Below, in pieces: positions 1-8,554 of a stretch of 64,000 bases of DNA. The first letter of the stretch is position 1. Every line of letters begins with the position of its first letter. The stretch is from positions 23,947 through 87,946 of the forward strand of contig JAAYPC010000262.1 of the NCBI GenBank assembly GCA_012519985.1. The letters run 5' to 3'. The notes under the pieces are model-generated. The model saw nothing but the letters and a program-made list of their open reading frames with translations, made no database searches and was not told the origin of the DNA. Origin of the DNA: Fibrobacter sp. GTDB taxonomy: Bacteria; Fibrobacterota; Chitinivibrionia; Chitinivibrionales; Chitinispirillaceae. The translations under genes and the position numbers were made by a program.

Positions 1-1574
1 CGTGGAATCACACTGAATCTGCGCAACCCCAGACCAACAAGCAGCACTGTATGCAGAGGGTTTCCTGCCATTTCCCCGCAGATAGAGAGAGGCATTCCAT
101 TATCATTGGCGCACTTTATGGCATTCTGAATGATTCGCAGGAAAGCGGGTTCAATAGGATTGTACAGATAGTTTACCTTTGCATTATTGCGGTCTGCAGC
201 ACTGAGATACTGAATGAGATCGTTAGTACCAACCGAAGCGAAATCGATCTCTTTCATGAATGTTTCCATTTCCATTATGGCCAGTGGAACCTCAAAAAGG
301 ACTCCACACTTAGGCATTTTCATACCTAAATTCATGGCTACCTGAGCGATAACTGCCTTAGCCTCCAACCACTCCTGCAAAGTGGTAACCATAGGCATCA
401 TTATAGAATAATCGTGGCCAACACCTGCCTTCATGATTGCAGTTATCTGAGTTTCAAAGATATCTCTTCTTTCCAGAAATATCCGTATAGCCCTCCAGCC
501 CATAAATGGATTAAACTCCGCAGGCATATCAAAGAATTGAGGTACTTTATCTCCACCGATATCCATAAGGCGGATTACACAGTGTTTCTGTTTTGTTTTC
601 TCCAGAATTTTCTTGTAGTATTCAAATTGTGCCTCCTCTGAGGGCATCTCTTTTCTGTTCGACAGGAGGTACTCGGTGCGGACCAGTCCTATTCCATCAG
701 CGCCGAAATCATTTGCGTCATTCACATCTTCTGGTAAGGAGATGTTTGCCAGAACATCGATTTGAACCCCATCGGTGGTATAAACCGGCCTGCGCCACTT
801 GGTTTTCAGCATCTCAAAGGCTTTTTCATCGAATGCCTGTCTTTTGTATCTGCTTACAACTGCAGAGGCCGGTCGCACATAAACGACTCCTTTTTCTGCA
901 TCAACCAGGATGTGGTCTCCAGGTCTGATATTTTCAGCAATGTTTCTGATTCCAGATACAACCGGAATAGAATAAGAACGGGCAAGGATTGCAGCGTGAG
1001 AAGTTTTTCCACCACTGGCAGTAACAACAGCCTGAATTTTGGATTTATCGTAAGAGAGAATATCTGTGGGTGTAAAAGTTCTAAGCACAACCAGAACAAC
1101 CGGCTCCATGAAAGTTTTGGTTCTGCCATCATCCTGATAAAGATAGGAGATCAGTTTTTCGCAGATTTCTACCATATCACTACTTCGTTCTTTAAAGTAG
1201 GTAGTGCCGGCAGAATCAAAGCGCTTAATGAAATCATTGGAAACCAAGCGGATAGAAGACTCCAGATCGTAGAGTTTTGATGAAATGGTCTCTACAACCT
1301 GCCCTATAAAGGCAGGATCATCCAGAATATGTTCATAGATATTGAGTATGGAGACATCAACGGTGGAAGATCCACCAAGATCAGTAATGTATTGCCGGTA
1401 GTCTTTTTTAGCCCGTTCCCTGATCTCGTTAAAACGCATGATCTCATCGCCAACATCCTGCCTTGAGATAGAAACGGTAGAAGTTTGTTGAACCGCTCTT
1501 CCTACAAAATAAGCAGACCCCATACCCCAGCCAGATACCACAGGTATGCCAGTTAATTTCGATTCTTTTTTCAT
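1..1574 (-). CDS. ptsI: PTS enzyme I (phosphoenolpyruvate-protein phosphotransferase), 3' end cut by window edge
   Basis: Enzyme I transfers phosphate from PEP to HPr in the cytoplasm, the first step of the phosphotransferase system. About 524 residues are visible, reading from an ATG at 1574 off the left edge. Seen: an N-terminal GIPVVSGWGMGSAY segment, the phospho-histidine motif GGKTSHAAILARS, PEP-binding-barrel motifs (DGIGLVRTEYL, NPFMGWRAIR, SVGTNDLIQY) and the catalytic cysteine loop SICGEMAGNP. The start overlaps the stop of the upstream phosphorylase-like gene (ATGA), so the two are translationally coupled. No HPr gene is adjacent, which is where one is often found. All key residues are present, so it should be active. 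Confidence 0.95.
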   Translation of the reverse strand, partial: MKKESKLTGIPVVSGWGMGSAYFVGRAVQQTSTVSISRQDVGDEIMRFNEIRERAKKDYRQYITDLGGSSTVDVSILNIYEHILDDPAFIGQVVETISSKLYDLESSIRLVSNDFIKRFDSAGTTYFKERSSDMVEICEKLISYLYQDDGRTKTFMEPVVLVVLRTFTPTDILSYDKSKIQAVVTASGGKTSHAAILARSYSIPVVSGIRNIAENIRPGDHILVDAEKGVVYVRPASAVVSRYKRQAFDEKAFEMLKTKWRRPVYTTDGVQIDVLANISLPEDVNDANDFGADGIGLVRTEYLLSNRKEMPSEEAQFEYYKKILEKTKQKHCVIRLMDIGGDKVPQFFDMPAEFNPFMGWRAIRIFLERRDIFETQITAIMKAGVGHDYSIMMPMVTTLQEWLEAKAVIAQVAMNLGMKMPKCGVLFEVPLAIMEMETFMKEIDFASVGTNDLIQYLSAADRNNAKVNYLYNPIEPAFLRIIQNAIKCANDNGMPLSICGEMAGNPLHTVLLVGLGLRRFSVIP

Positions 1575-3979
1575 ATCACTTTCCAGATTTCCCGCGCATA
1601 TTCCAAAGTGGCTCTGTCCGAGGAGAAATACCCTGAACGTGCAATATTCAGAAGACAAGCTTTGGACCACATTTGTTTATCAGCAAACAGTTGATCTATC
1701 GATTCCTGTTTCTTCACATAATCATCAAAATCAATCAGTACAAAATACCTGTCATTATCACGTAAAGATGAGATCAGTGGATAGATTGTAGAGCCATCTG
1801 ATAAAGAAGGTAAAAGACTTTCCAACAGTGAAAAAATGCTGGTTAAACGAGAATCACTCTGCAGATATTCCTGAGGCCGGTAATCGTCAATATTGTCCAG
1901 CTCTTCAGAGCTCTTCCCAAAAAGAGAAATATTGTCCGAGCCAACTTTCTCTGCCAATTCCAGATTAGACCCACATCTGCTGGCAATTGTATAAGTACCA
2001 TTAAAAGCAAATTTCATATTGAATGTGCCACCAGCTTCAAATGATGCGGTTGCAATCTGCTCTGAAAGATCAGCAGATGGGAGAATTTTTTCAGCCCAGC
2101 TCATTCCAAAATTTGGAATAAACACGATCTGCATCTGTTTACTTGCTTCAGGATCATTATTAACCAGATTTTTTGTAACATTAATAAGATGAATGACCTG
2201 TTTTGCCAGAAAATCGGACGGTGAAGCCTTCCCTGCAAACACATGAAGTCTTCTGCACTTTAAGGTTACTCCTGATTTAATCTGCAAGTATCTGTGCAGA
2301 ATGTATAAGACATGCAAAACCTGACGTTTATAGGGATGAATCTTACCACTATGAATATCAAACATAACCGAACAATCATCAACATTTGCCAGAGAAGCCT
2401 CATTAAGGCAGGAGGCTAAATGCTCTTTAGCCTGAAATTTAATTTTTTGAAGGGAGAGCTGATACTGCGAATCATCCGCAAATTTCTCCAGTTCCGCCAA
2501 AGCCAGAGGTTCTGTGATCCATCTTTGGCCAATAGCAGAGCAGATCAGCTCAGATAACCTGGGATTAGCACACATTAACCAGCGACGGTGAGTTATCCCT
2601 GCAGTCTTGTTACAGAATTTTTCCGGAAAATGAGTAAAATAAGCCGGGAAAAGTCTTCGCTTTAAAATCTCAGACTGTTCCCTGGAAACCCCATTTACAG
2701 AAAATGAGCCCATTACGGCCAGATTGGCCAGACGAATCCTTTTAACTTCACCTTCTTCGATAAGAGACAAATCTCTTATTACATCTGCATCACCACTATA
2801 ATTCTGCCGAATATCTTCCAGGTGTATCTGGTTTATATCAAAAAGTATCTGCATGTGCCGAGGCAGGATCTGAGCCACTTTGTAGACTGGCCAGGCTTCA
2901 AGGTTTTCTTTATGAACGGCAGTGCTGGTGTAGGCAAAAACATTTTTGGTGATTTTCCAGGCTTGATCCCAGGAGAGATTTTCTTTGTCTATAAGAATTC
3001 TCATCAGCTCCGGAATAGCCAAAGCACAACGGCTCCCGTTTAACTGAATAACCACTTTTTTATCCAGTTCGGTAATATCCTTGTTAGATATTTTGTAACG
3101 GCGAATTATATCCTGAAGTGCGGCACTGACAAAGAAAAACTGCTGTTTCATCCGCAGTTCAGTCACCCTGCGTATGTCTTCTTCCGGAAAAAGCACTTTG
3201 GTGATACGGCCAAGCTGAGACTTCTCCTCACAAGCCCTGACATAATCCCCGTGGTTGGCATAATCTGGAAGAAACTCTTCAGAAGCACGTGCGGACCACA
3301 ATCGCAGAGTATTGACTATATTGTTGCGGTAGCCAGGTATAGGAACATCATAGGGTATTGCATGAACCTGCTCAGATGCTTTCCACTCATAAGGCCCCAG
3401 CGAACAGAGCGGATCTTTGGGGTAACACTCCCCCGCAAAACCTACACTGCAAGAATACTCAGGTCTGACAATTTCCCAGGGATGTCCCCTATGCAGCCAA
3501 TCGTAAGGACGTTCCACCTGAATTCCATTTTTGATGTCCTGCTGAAATTGGGCATAATCATAGCGCAATCCATAGGCCATGGCAGGCAATCCCAAAGTAG
3601 CCAGAGATTCCAGCGAACAAACTGCCAGACGCCCCTTGCCCGCATACCCCAGCTCGAAATCATCTTCCTGTGCATAAAGCTCTTCTATAGAATAACCCAA
3701 AGAACGAACAGCGGTGGTAAATGGGGACTCAATGCCCAGGTTAACCATATTATGGCGCAGATTTTTGCCAAAAACGTACTCCATGGACAGGTAGTACACT
3801 CTCTTAACATTTTGCTCACGATAATTATTTGTAGTCTTGATCCAACTATCAACCAATTCACTTCTGACAGCATAAGCCAGAGCCATATATTTGTCATATG
3901 AAGTGGCAGAAGTGTCATCTTTGGCTAGAAAATAACGGAGATAACGGTAAAAAGCATCCTTGAGGTCCTTACTTTCCAT
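1571..3979 (-). CDS. Glycogen phosphorylase family protein, probably catalytically dead
   Basis: This is a full-length GT35 (GlgP/MalP) homologue of 802 residues from the ATG at 3979, which has a GGGAG ribosome site 6 bases upstream; a GTG at 3997 is less likely. The fold is clear along its whole length (VYYLSMEYVFG, SLATLGLPAMAYGLRYDY, NTLRLWSARAS, ADLSEQIAT). Active-site motifs are altered: GNGGLGRL is GYAGKGRL (111-118), LNDTHP is LNGSRC (313-318), TNHT is TSTA (351-354; the catalytic-site histidine is lost), VKRIHEYK is SGKIHPYK (544-551), TLDGANVE is SRCGSNLE. The PLP lysine in NMKF (about 656) remains. Family knowledge predicts loss of phosphorolysis. It overlaps ptsI by 4 bases, suggesting a regulatory or scaffold role tied to the PTS (inference). 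Confidence 0.85.
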   Translation of the reverse strand: MESKDLKDAFYRYLRYFLAKDDTSATSYDKYMALAYAVRSELVDSWIKTTNNYREQNVKRVYYLSMEYVFGKNLRHNMVNLGIESPFTTAVRSLGYSIEELYAQEDDFELGYAGKGRLAVCSLESLATLGLPAMAYGLRYDYAQFQQDIKNGIQVERPYDWLHRGHPWEIVRPEYSCSVGFAGECYPKDPLCSLGPYEWKASEQVHAIPYDVPIPGYRNNIVNTLRLWSARASEEFLPDYANHGDYVRACEEKSQLGRITKVLFPEEDIRRVTELRMKQQFFFVSAALQDIIRRYKISNKDITELDKKVVIQLNGSRCALAIPELMRILIDKENLSWDQAWKITKNVFAYTSTAVHKENLEAWPVYKVAQILPRHMQILFDINQIHLEDIRQNYSGDADVIRDLSLIEEGEVKRIRLANLAVMGSFSVNGVSREQSEILKRRLFPAYFTHFPEKFCNKTAGITHRRWLMCANPRLSELICSAIGQRWITEPLALAELEKFADDSQYQLSLQKIKFQAKEHLASCLNEASLANVDDCSVMFDIHSGKIHPYKRQVLHVLYILHRYLQIKSGVTLKCRRLHVFAGKASPSDFLAKQVIHLINVTKNLVNNDPEASKQMQIVFIPNFGMSWAEKILPSADLSEQIATASFEAGGTFNMKFAFNGTYTIASRCGSNLELAEKVGSDNISLFGKSSEELDNIDDYRPQEYLQSDSRLTSIFSLLESLLPSLSDGSTIYPLISSLRDNDRYFVLIDFDDYVKKQESIDQLFADKQMWSKACLLNIARSGYFSSDRATLEYAREIWKVI

Positions 3980-4076
3980 ATTTCTCCCGAAATACACTCT
4001 GAAGTGTTTCGCACTCCCGGCGAAAAAGCTGAATATTAAATTCGATGTCTTTGTCTTCCGGAAAATCCTCCGGAAT
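3969..4076 (-). pseudogene. Possible 3' remnant or leader ORF ahead of the phosphorylase-like gene
   Basis: A minus-strand frame open from about 4124 to a TAA at 3969-3971 reads in protein-like fashion from the isoleucine codon at 4076 (35 codons, ending ...LQSVFREKYGK). It overlaps the downstream gene's start by 11 bases. No ATG, GTG or TTG is in frame, so it is either the decayed tail of a lost upstream gene or chance. No family recognised. Confidence 0.25.
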
Positions 4077-4348
4077 GGAGAGAAAGCATAAGTTTCGACA
4101 GTAACTTAAAATAAAAAAATAAAGCCGAAATCACCGTGCTTCGATGTAATTATACATTCATATTTAATTACAGTGCACTATAAAATATATTCCCGCTTAT
4201 AATGAGTTCAAAATAGTAAGCATATAATAATATGACACTTAAGGCTTATTTGCAGTTCTATTCAAGAACATTGGTCTAAAAAAATAAATCCATAAATAAG
4301 CTTGTTTTGTGCAGCTTACCAATTTATTTTAGACATTCAATAAATTCT
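4077..4348. other. Intergenic AT-rich stretch between the phosphorylase-like gene and tRNA-Ser
   Basis: Very AT-rich and gene-free. It must hold the promoter of the phosphorylase-ptsI operon on the minus strand and of the tRNA on the plus strand, but no -35/-10 pair stands out enough to name. No terminator-like hairpin was seen. Confidence 0.5.
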
Positions 4349-4436
4349 GGAGGGGTGGCCGAGTCGGCTTAAGGCACAGGTTTGCTAAACCTGCGTAGGG
4401 GTAACCCTACCGGAGGTTCGAATCCTCTCCCCTCCG
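4349..4436 (+). tRNA. tRNA-Ser (GCT anticodon)
   Basis: The sequence folds as a class II tRNA of 88 nt. Acceptor GGAGGGG pairs with CCCCTCC (4429-4435) with G as discriminator base. The anticodon stem CAGGT/ACCTG encloses the loop TTGCTAA with anticodon GCT, reading AGC/AGT serine codons. A long variable arm (around GTAGGGGTAACCCTAC) is present, as expected for tRNA-Ser. The T arm has loop TTCGAAT. No CCA is encoded. The 3' half overlaps the end of the convergent ADP-ribosylglycohydrolase gene. Confidence 0.97.
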
Positions 4437-5375
4437 AATATTCTCTCTGTTCTCAACAGCCTTCGAAATAAGCTTTTCTACCAGCACTCTGCCATTTTTT
4501 CCATTTTCCAGACTGCCAAGAAGCCAGGAGGGTATACGTTTATATCCCCAAAACGCCCCAGCAATAGCTCCAGTCATCGCGGCAATTGTATCGGTATCTC
4601 CTCCCATGGAAATAGCGAAAGTGAGGGAATCTTCAAATGATGACGGATTTCTAAGAAAAGAGTAGATTGCAGCAGAAACTGCATCCAGGGCATCAGCGCC
4701 ATTTCCAACCATCCTCACACTCTCATGGGCAGAAGCCTGATGTTTGAGAGCCCTGGCAACATCACCCAGCTTGATCTTATAAGCGCTCTCGATCTCTAAT
4801 TGATAAAAATGAGTAAACCAGTCTTCTGGTGAAACCTCGTTTAAAGCTAACAGCACGGCATAGCCCTGCAACACTGCACCCGAAATTCCATAAGGATGAG
4901 TATGAGTGAGACTGGAGCAAAGTTTTACCTGTTCTGTAAAATCCTCTATTGATTTGATGGAGAAGAAAGCGCTTATCGGTGCAACTCTCATAGCTGCGCC
5001 ATCACCAAAACTGCCCATTCCTCCATACAAACTTCTGGCAGCACTCTCTATGTGCTCTCCACTTCGCCACCGCTCAATCACCTCCAACATCCCTCCACTG
5101 TAATGCCGCCATGGAGAAAACCTCTTGAGAAAACGCTCCTTTAAAGATTCTTGAATTATCTCCCCATTTTCGACCATCTCTTCCAAAACCGAAATGGTCA
5201 TCTGGGTGTCATCAGTATATGTTACTGGAGGATGAGAGATAAAATAGTGAGAATCAAGCGAAGGAATCAAATCCGGTCCATAGCCTTCAAAGGATGCTCC
5301 CGCAGCATCACCAATCCAGGTTCCATAAAGCAAACCCCGGAGTTTATCTTCAGAATAGAGTAAATGTCTTTTCAT
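4407..5375 (-). CDS. ADP-ribosylglycohydrolase (DraG/ARH family)
   Basis: A 322-residue protein of the DraG/ARH family, which removes ADP-ribose from proteins or small molecules using a binuclear metal site. Metal-binding motifs are visible: GTWIGDAAGASFEG near residue 20, TYTDDTQMT near 53-61, and the C-terminal MGGDTDTIAAMTGAIAGA. A GGA ribosome site precedes the ATG. The final nine codons, ending in GEDSNLR, are antisense to tRNA-Ser, so the natural stop was probably lost and the frame now ends inside the tRNA. The target is unknown; no nitrogenase genes lie in the window, although NifA-like regulators and a PII protein occur 27 kb away. Confidence 0.85.
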   Translation of the reverse strand: MKRHLLYSEDKLRGLLYGTWIGDAAGASFEGYGPDLIPSLDSHYFISHPPVTYTDDTQMTISVLEEMVENGEIIQESLKERFLKRFSPWRHYSGGMLEVIERWRSGEHIESAARSLYGGMGSFGDGAAMRVAPISAFFSIKSIEDFTEQVKLCSSLTHTHPYGISGAVLQGYAVLLALNEVSPEDWFTHFYQLEIESAYKIKLGDVARALKHQASAHESVRMVGNGADALDAVSAAIYSFLRNPSSFEDSLTFAISMGGDTDTIAAMTGAIAGAFWGYKRIPSWLLGSLENGKNGRVLVEKLISKAVENRENIRRGEDSNLR

Positions 5376-5410
5376 TCACTTTTCCAAAACAATATTAAAT
5401 TACCGGATTT

Positions 5411-6595
5411 CTAAATTGCAACTTCATTATGAAAGAAATCTGCTGGATTGATACCATAATTGGCAGGATCCAACGAGCAGGATACTTTCCAAAGTTCTCT
5501 TTCACTCTCTTCATTTCTGGAAAGATCCCTTATCTGCAGTTTCTCAATTCTCTGGCCACCTTTGTCAAACAACATTACCAGTTGAGGGGATAAAAGATTA
5601 TCCCTGTTAACTTTTATAACCAGTCCCATCTCACCGGACTCCAGTTTCACAAAACTACCCACCGGATATATACCCATAAGCCTGGTAAAATGCTCCACCA
5701 ATTCTCTTGGATATTGCTCATCTGCACCCTGAAATATCAATGCCAGGGCCTCCTGAGGCAGACAACCCCTTCGAGCAGGTCCCGGAGTAGTAAGTCTGTC
5801 GTAAACATCCGCTATAGCACAAAGCATAGACATCTGTTGAATCTGATCACCTTTGAGACAACAAGGGTACCCACCCCCATTTAAGCGTTCATGGTGCTGT
5901 ACAACAACATGGAAAACCGAAGCCGGTAAATCATCTCTGAATTGCTGCAGCATCTCCAAGCCGTAAAATGGATGTCTTTTTACGGATTCTAACTCCTGAC
6001 GAGTATGAAGTCCCTCTCTGCGAATCAGCTCCTCCGGTAATCGGATCATGCCTATATCGTGTAGTATTCCCGCTATCCCTGCCTCCAATAAAAGCTCTTC
6101 AGAGTATCCTAAGACAGAGGCAAAACCGATCATTAACACAGAGACATTTACTGAATGAGCATACAACTGTTCACTATAATTTTTTATCTGAGTAACTCCA
6201 ATAGTTACATCCGGTTGCTCCAACATCTGGGTTACCAGATCCTGTAACTGGGAAATCATTTCCTTAATGGAAAAATATCTGCCCACCTTTGCAGCCAAAG
6301 CCATGGAACGAACAGCATCAAGCGTACTCTTACGAACAGCTTCAGCCTTCTTTACCTGTTTTTTAAACTCCACATACTTCTCAAAAGAATCTTCTGACTC
6401 TTTTTCAGCTCCCTTGCCCTGAAAAATTACAGTAACAGAAGAAACGCCCTGTTTTCTCAGATATTCAATCTGATGAAATCCGGTAATAAAAGTGTTTGAG
6501 GAAAAAAGAAGAACATTCTTATCATTAAAGACATCACAAATGAACATGCCTGGGCGAAGGTCATTAATAGGAATAGTTCTCTGGTGAGTACTCAT
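5411..6595 (-). CDS. HD-GYP domain protein with DUF3391-type N-terminus (putative cyclic-di-GMP phosphodiesterase)
   Basis: A 394-residue cytoplasmic protein. The first 100 residues (IPINDLRPGMFICDV onward) match the DUF3391 domain often found ahead of HD-GYP. The HD-GYP catalytic region spans roughly 145-300: YAHSVNVS, the HD dyad in ILHDIGMIRLP, KRHPFYG, and the GYP element HHERLNGGGYP, which has N-G-G where D-G-S is commonest. A C-terminal beta region (GSFVKLESGEMGLVIKVN) follows. The family degrades cyclic-di-GMP. No receiver or membrane segment is seen, so the input signal is not evident. No clear ribosome site precedes the ATG. Confidence 0.88.
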   Translation of the reverse strand: MSTHQRTIPINDLRPGMFICDVFNDKNVLLFSSNTFITGFHQIEYLRKQGVSSVTVIFQGKGAEKESEDSFEKYVEFKKQVKKAEAVRKSTLDAVRSMALAAKVGRYFSIKEMISQLQDLVTQMLEQPDVTIGVTQIKNYSEQLYAHSVNVSVLMIGFASVLGYSEELLLEAGIAGILHDIGMIRLPEELIRREGLHTRQELESVKRHPFYGLEMLQQFRDDLPASVFHVVVQHHERLNGGGYPCCLKGDQIQQMSMLCAIADVYDRLTTPGPARRGCLPQEALALIFQGADEQYPRELVEHFTRLMGIYPVGSFVKLESGEMGLVIKVNRDNLLSPQLVMLFDKGGQRIEKLQIRDLSRNEESERELWKVSCSLDPANYGINPADFFHNEVAI

Positions 6596-6654
6596 AAGTT
6601 CATTATAACAGAATTTTTTTGAACAATCAACTCAATCTTATGCAAGTACTCATG

Positions 6655-7242
6655 TTACCATTTAGCTGAAATGCAATGATTAATCTTGTCGAAAAGTTGG
6701 TTTAAAGCCTGCTGACGTTTTTTACGCTGCTCCTGATTGGCCTCGAAAGCAATGTAACCCATCAATTCGTCGATAGCTTCCATGGTTCCTAAAAGACTCA
6801 TACCACCACCATTTTCTATTACCGTAGCATCATGAACAATTTTTCGGGCCTGAGGCTCAAGAATTTCAATTTCAGAGAGTAACCTGAATTCACTCTCTGT
6901 AAGCAACAGTTCGCCAAATTGGGCTCCGTTTGTAAAAGAGGCTCCTCTGGTGTGAGAGAGATTCCATGGTATACCCTTCCAGTTCCGTATTAGTCCACTG
7001 TCAGCACACACCGGACACCACCAACTTAGCTGCGCCGGTTCTTCCTGAAGCTTGAGCCGGATAAAACCATGACAGGCTTTCCGTTCAGGCCTTCTTCTAC
7101 ATCTGATCATAGTGTTTACCTCCACTCCAGGAGGCGCCAAAGTAGCTGCAGATACAATCGAACTAAGGTACTCTGATCTCTCAGATTCACTTGATTTGCT
7201 TTTCTTAGATTCCGGTAAAGCCACTTCTCCGGTATCTCTCAT
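6655..7242 (-). CDS. Conserved-type hypothetical protein with a Cys-rich, zinc-ribbon-like segment
   Basis: A 195-residue soluble protein without a recognised family. The N-terminal 30 residues are serine- and lysine-rich. A likely metal site lies at about 48-82: an MIRCRRRPERKACHGF segment, then WWCPVCADSGLIRNWKGIPW. The last 60 residues are helical and charged (EQRKKRQQALNQLFDKI). No signal peptide or membrane segment. It lies just upstream of the HD-GYP gene on the same strand, with about 60 bases between, so they may share a transcript. Function unknown. Confidence 0.7.
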   Translation of the reverse strand: MRDTGEVALPESKKSKSSESERSEYLSSIVSAATLAPPGVEVNTMIRCRRRPERKACHGFIRLKLQEEPAQLSWWCPVCADSGLIRNWKGIPWNLSHTRGASFTNGAQFGELLLTESEFRLLSEIEILEPQARKIVHDATVIENGGGMSLLGTMEAIDELMGYIAFEANQEQRKKRQQALNQLFDKINHCISAKW

Positions 7243-7446
7243 GCATTACTCCCGTTATTAAAGTCCACCAATAACAGTTTCCCACCCAAAACAAATATTG
7301 AAGTGAAATAGCATCTGTATGGATGGTCCTTAAAAGCATCGGATCCGGTTATCAATATCTGAGATATGCCGATACTGAATCAGTTTCAATTTTGAAAAAA
7401 TTAAAAATAATCTGTTGCAGAGATTTTTGGAAGAGTCTGAAAAGCC

Positions 7447-7866
7447 TTAAATCTGCTTAATCGTTATATAATTCAATTTCTTCAAGGATGCACTAAGCAA
7501 TTCTCGACTGTTAGCGAAATAAAGCTTTTCTATTGCTTTTTCCACTCCAAACCACTTTGGTGATCTGCCCGCTTCACCCTCACCGGACCTTTTCAAATAC
7601 CTGCATAGATAATAAGCCACTTTGTAAGATTTTTCGTTAAGCATAAATTCCAAATCACCTGCCTTTTCCACTATCTCCCCTTCCACCCCAGCTTCCTCTA
7701 AAAGCTCACGGACACATGCCTGCTGCTCTGTCTCATTAAGCTCTATGTGACCTTTAGGAAAAATCCACCTGGAAGGGTTCTTCTTGGAACGTATTAAAAG
7801 AATCTTAAGCTCACCCTTGTCCTGACGAAAAGTAATAGCCCCTGCCTGATAAACTGTCGTTTTCAT
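7447..7866 (-). CDS. Nudix hydrolase
   Basis: A 139-residue single-domain Nudix protein. The Nudix box is intact at about 39-61, reading GHIELNETEQQACVRELLEE followed by AGVEG, with the glycine, the REL and the EE metal ligands in place. FPKGHIE precedes it. Family members cleave nucleoside diphosphates linked to another group; the FPKGH start and the YKVAYYLCRYL strand resemble the diadenosine-polyphosphate/MutT-like subgroup, but the substrate cannot be read from sequence. A weak AAGAAA ribosome site precedes the ATG. Confidence 0.88.
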   Translation of the reverse strand: MKTTVYQAGAITFRQDKGELKILLIRSKKNPSRWIFPKGHIELNETEQQACVRELLEEAGVEGEIVEKAGDLEFMLNEKSYKVAYYLCRYLKRSGEGEAGRSPKWFGVEKAIEKLYFANSRELLSASLKKLNYITIKQI

Positions 7867-8007
7867 ATTTCTTAATCAAAAAAAGGTATTTATATTCTGC
7901 CTGCTCTCCTTTTTATCGGTTTCCCCCTGTTTACCAGACCAATTATTAAAAGGAGCAAATAACATACCGCTACAAGCAGAAAAGGTTTCTAGCCTCTCAG
8001 AGAGACA

Positions 8008-8460
8008 CTACCATTTAACAGACACCTTTAGCACAATTTTGTGTAAATTTCCATTTATTCCTAAAGGCCCATGTGCATCTTCAGGAAAAAAGATGGCACA
8101 TGAACCCGGTGCTAGTCCAAACCAGGTCTCTGGTACATCAGTGAAAAACATAACATCCCTCTGTGCATCATAATCACCATCTCTGCCCATGCACCTTGAA
8201 AGAGGCCGCCAGCCAATATTATCGATCCCGGATACCGCATACTGAATATCGATATACTTTCGATGCGCCTCCAACCTCACAGCCGATACCCCCACACCTG
8301 CTGTTATGGATGCTATGGCAAACAAGCGATCCCCAATAATCTCTCTTTTTCCAGAACTGAATGCATCTGCATCAATAGATCGCAAATATTCAAAAGCCGC
8401 CAGAAAGCCCGGATGAATTCCAGTGTACCTGTCCATAGCATCTAAAGAGTCAAGGATCAT
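8008..8460 (-). CDS. YhcH/YjgK/YiaL family protein (putative sugar anomerase)
   Basis: A 150-residue cupin-like protein of the DUF386 family, whose members include the YhcH N-acetylneuraminate anomerase and the EbgC beta-galactosidase subunit. Seen: the metal-ligand strand EAHRKYIDIQYAVSG, then MFFTDVPETW and the C-terminal FFPEDAHGPLG. A GAGGAG ribosome site lies about 10 bases before the ATG. It lies just downstream of the GH20 gene on the same strand, with a hairpin between them, consistent with a role in amino-sugar handling. Confidence 0.85.
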   Translation of the reverse strand: MILDSLDAMDRYTGIHPGFLAAFEYLRSIDADAFSSGKREIIGDRLFAIASITAGVGVSAVRLEAHRKYIDIQYAVSGIDNIGWRPLSRCMGRDGDYDAQRDVMFFTDVPETWFGLAPGSCAIFFPEDAHGPLGINGNLHKIVLKVSVKW

Positions 8461-8488
8461 GAATTGATATTCTCCTCATAAGATTGAA

Positions 8489-8507
8489 GGCAACCACAAG
8501 GGTTGCC
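8489..8507 (-). terminator. Hairpin between the GH20 and YhcH-type genes
   Basis: GGCAACC pairs with GGTTGCC (7 bp, 5-base loop). Only a short T-poor tail follows on the minus strand, so it may attenuate or stabilise rather than fully terminate. Confidence 0.4.
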
Positions 8508-8554
8508 CCCACAAAATAAACAATAGCTGCAACCCACTCAAAGGTTTACCTTCT

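Noticed and set aside
762..1280. A 172-residue plus-strand open frame
   Set aside because: It is antisense to ptsI, which carries all conserved motifs; no independent evidence.
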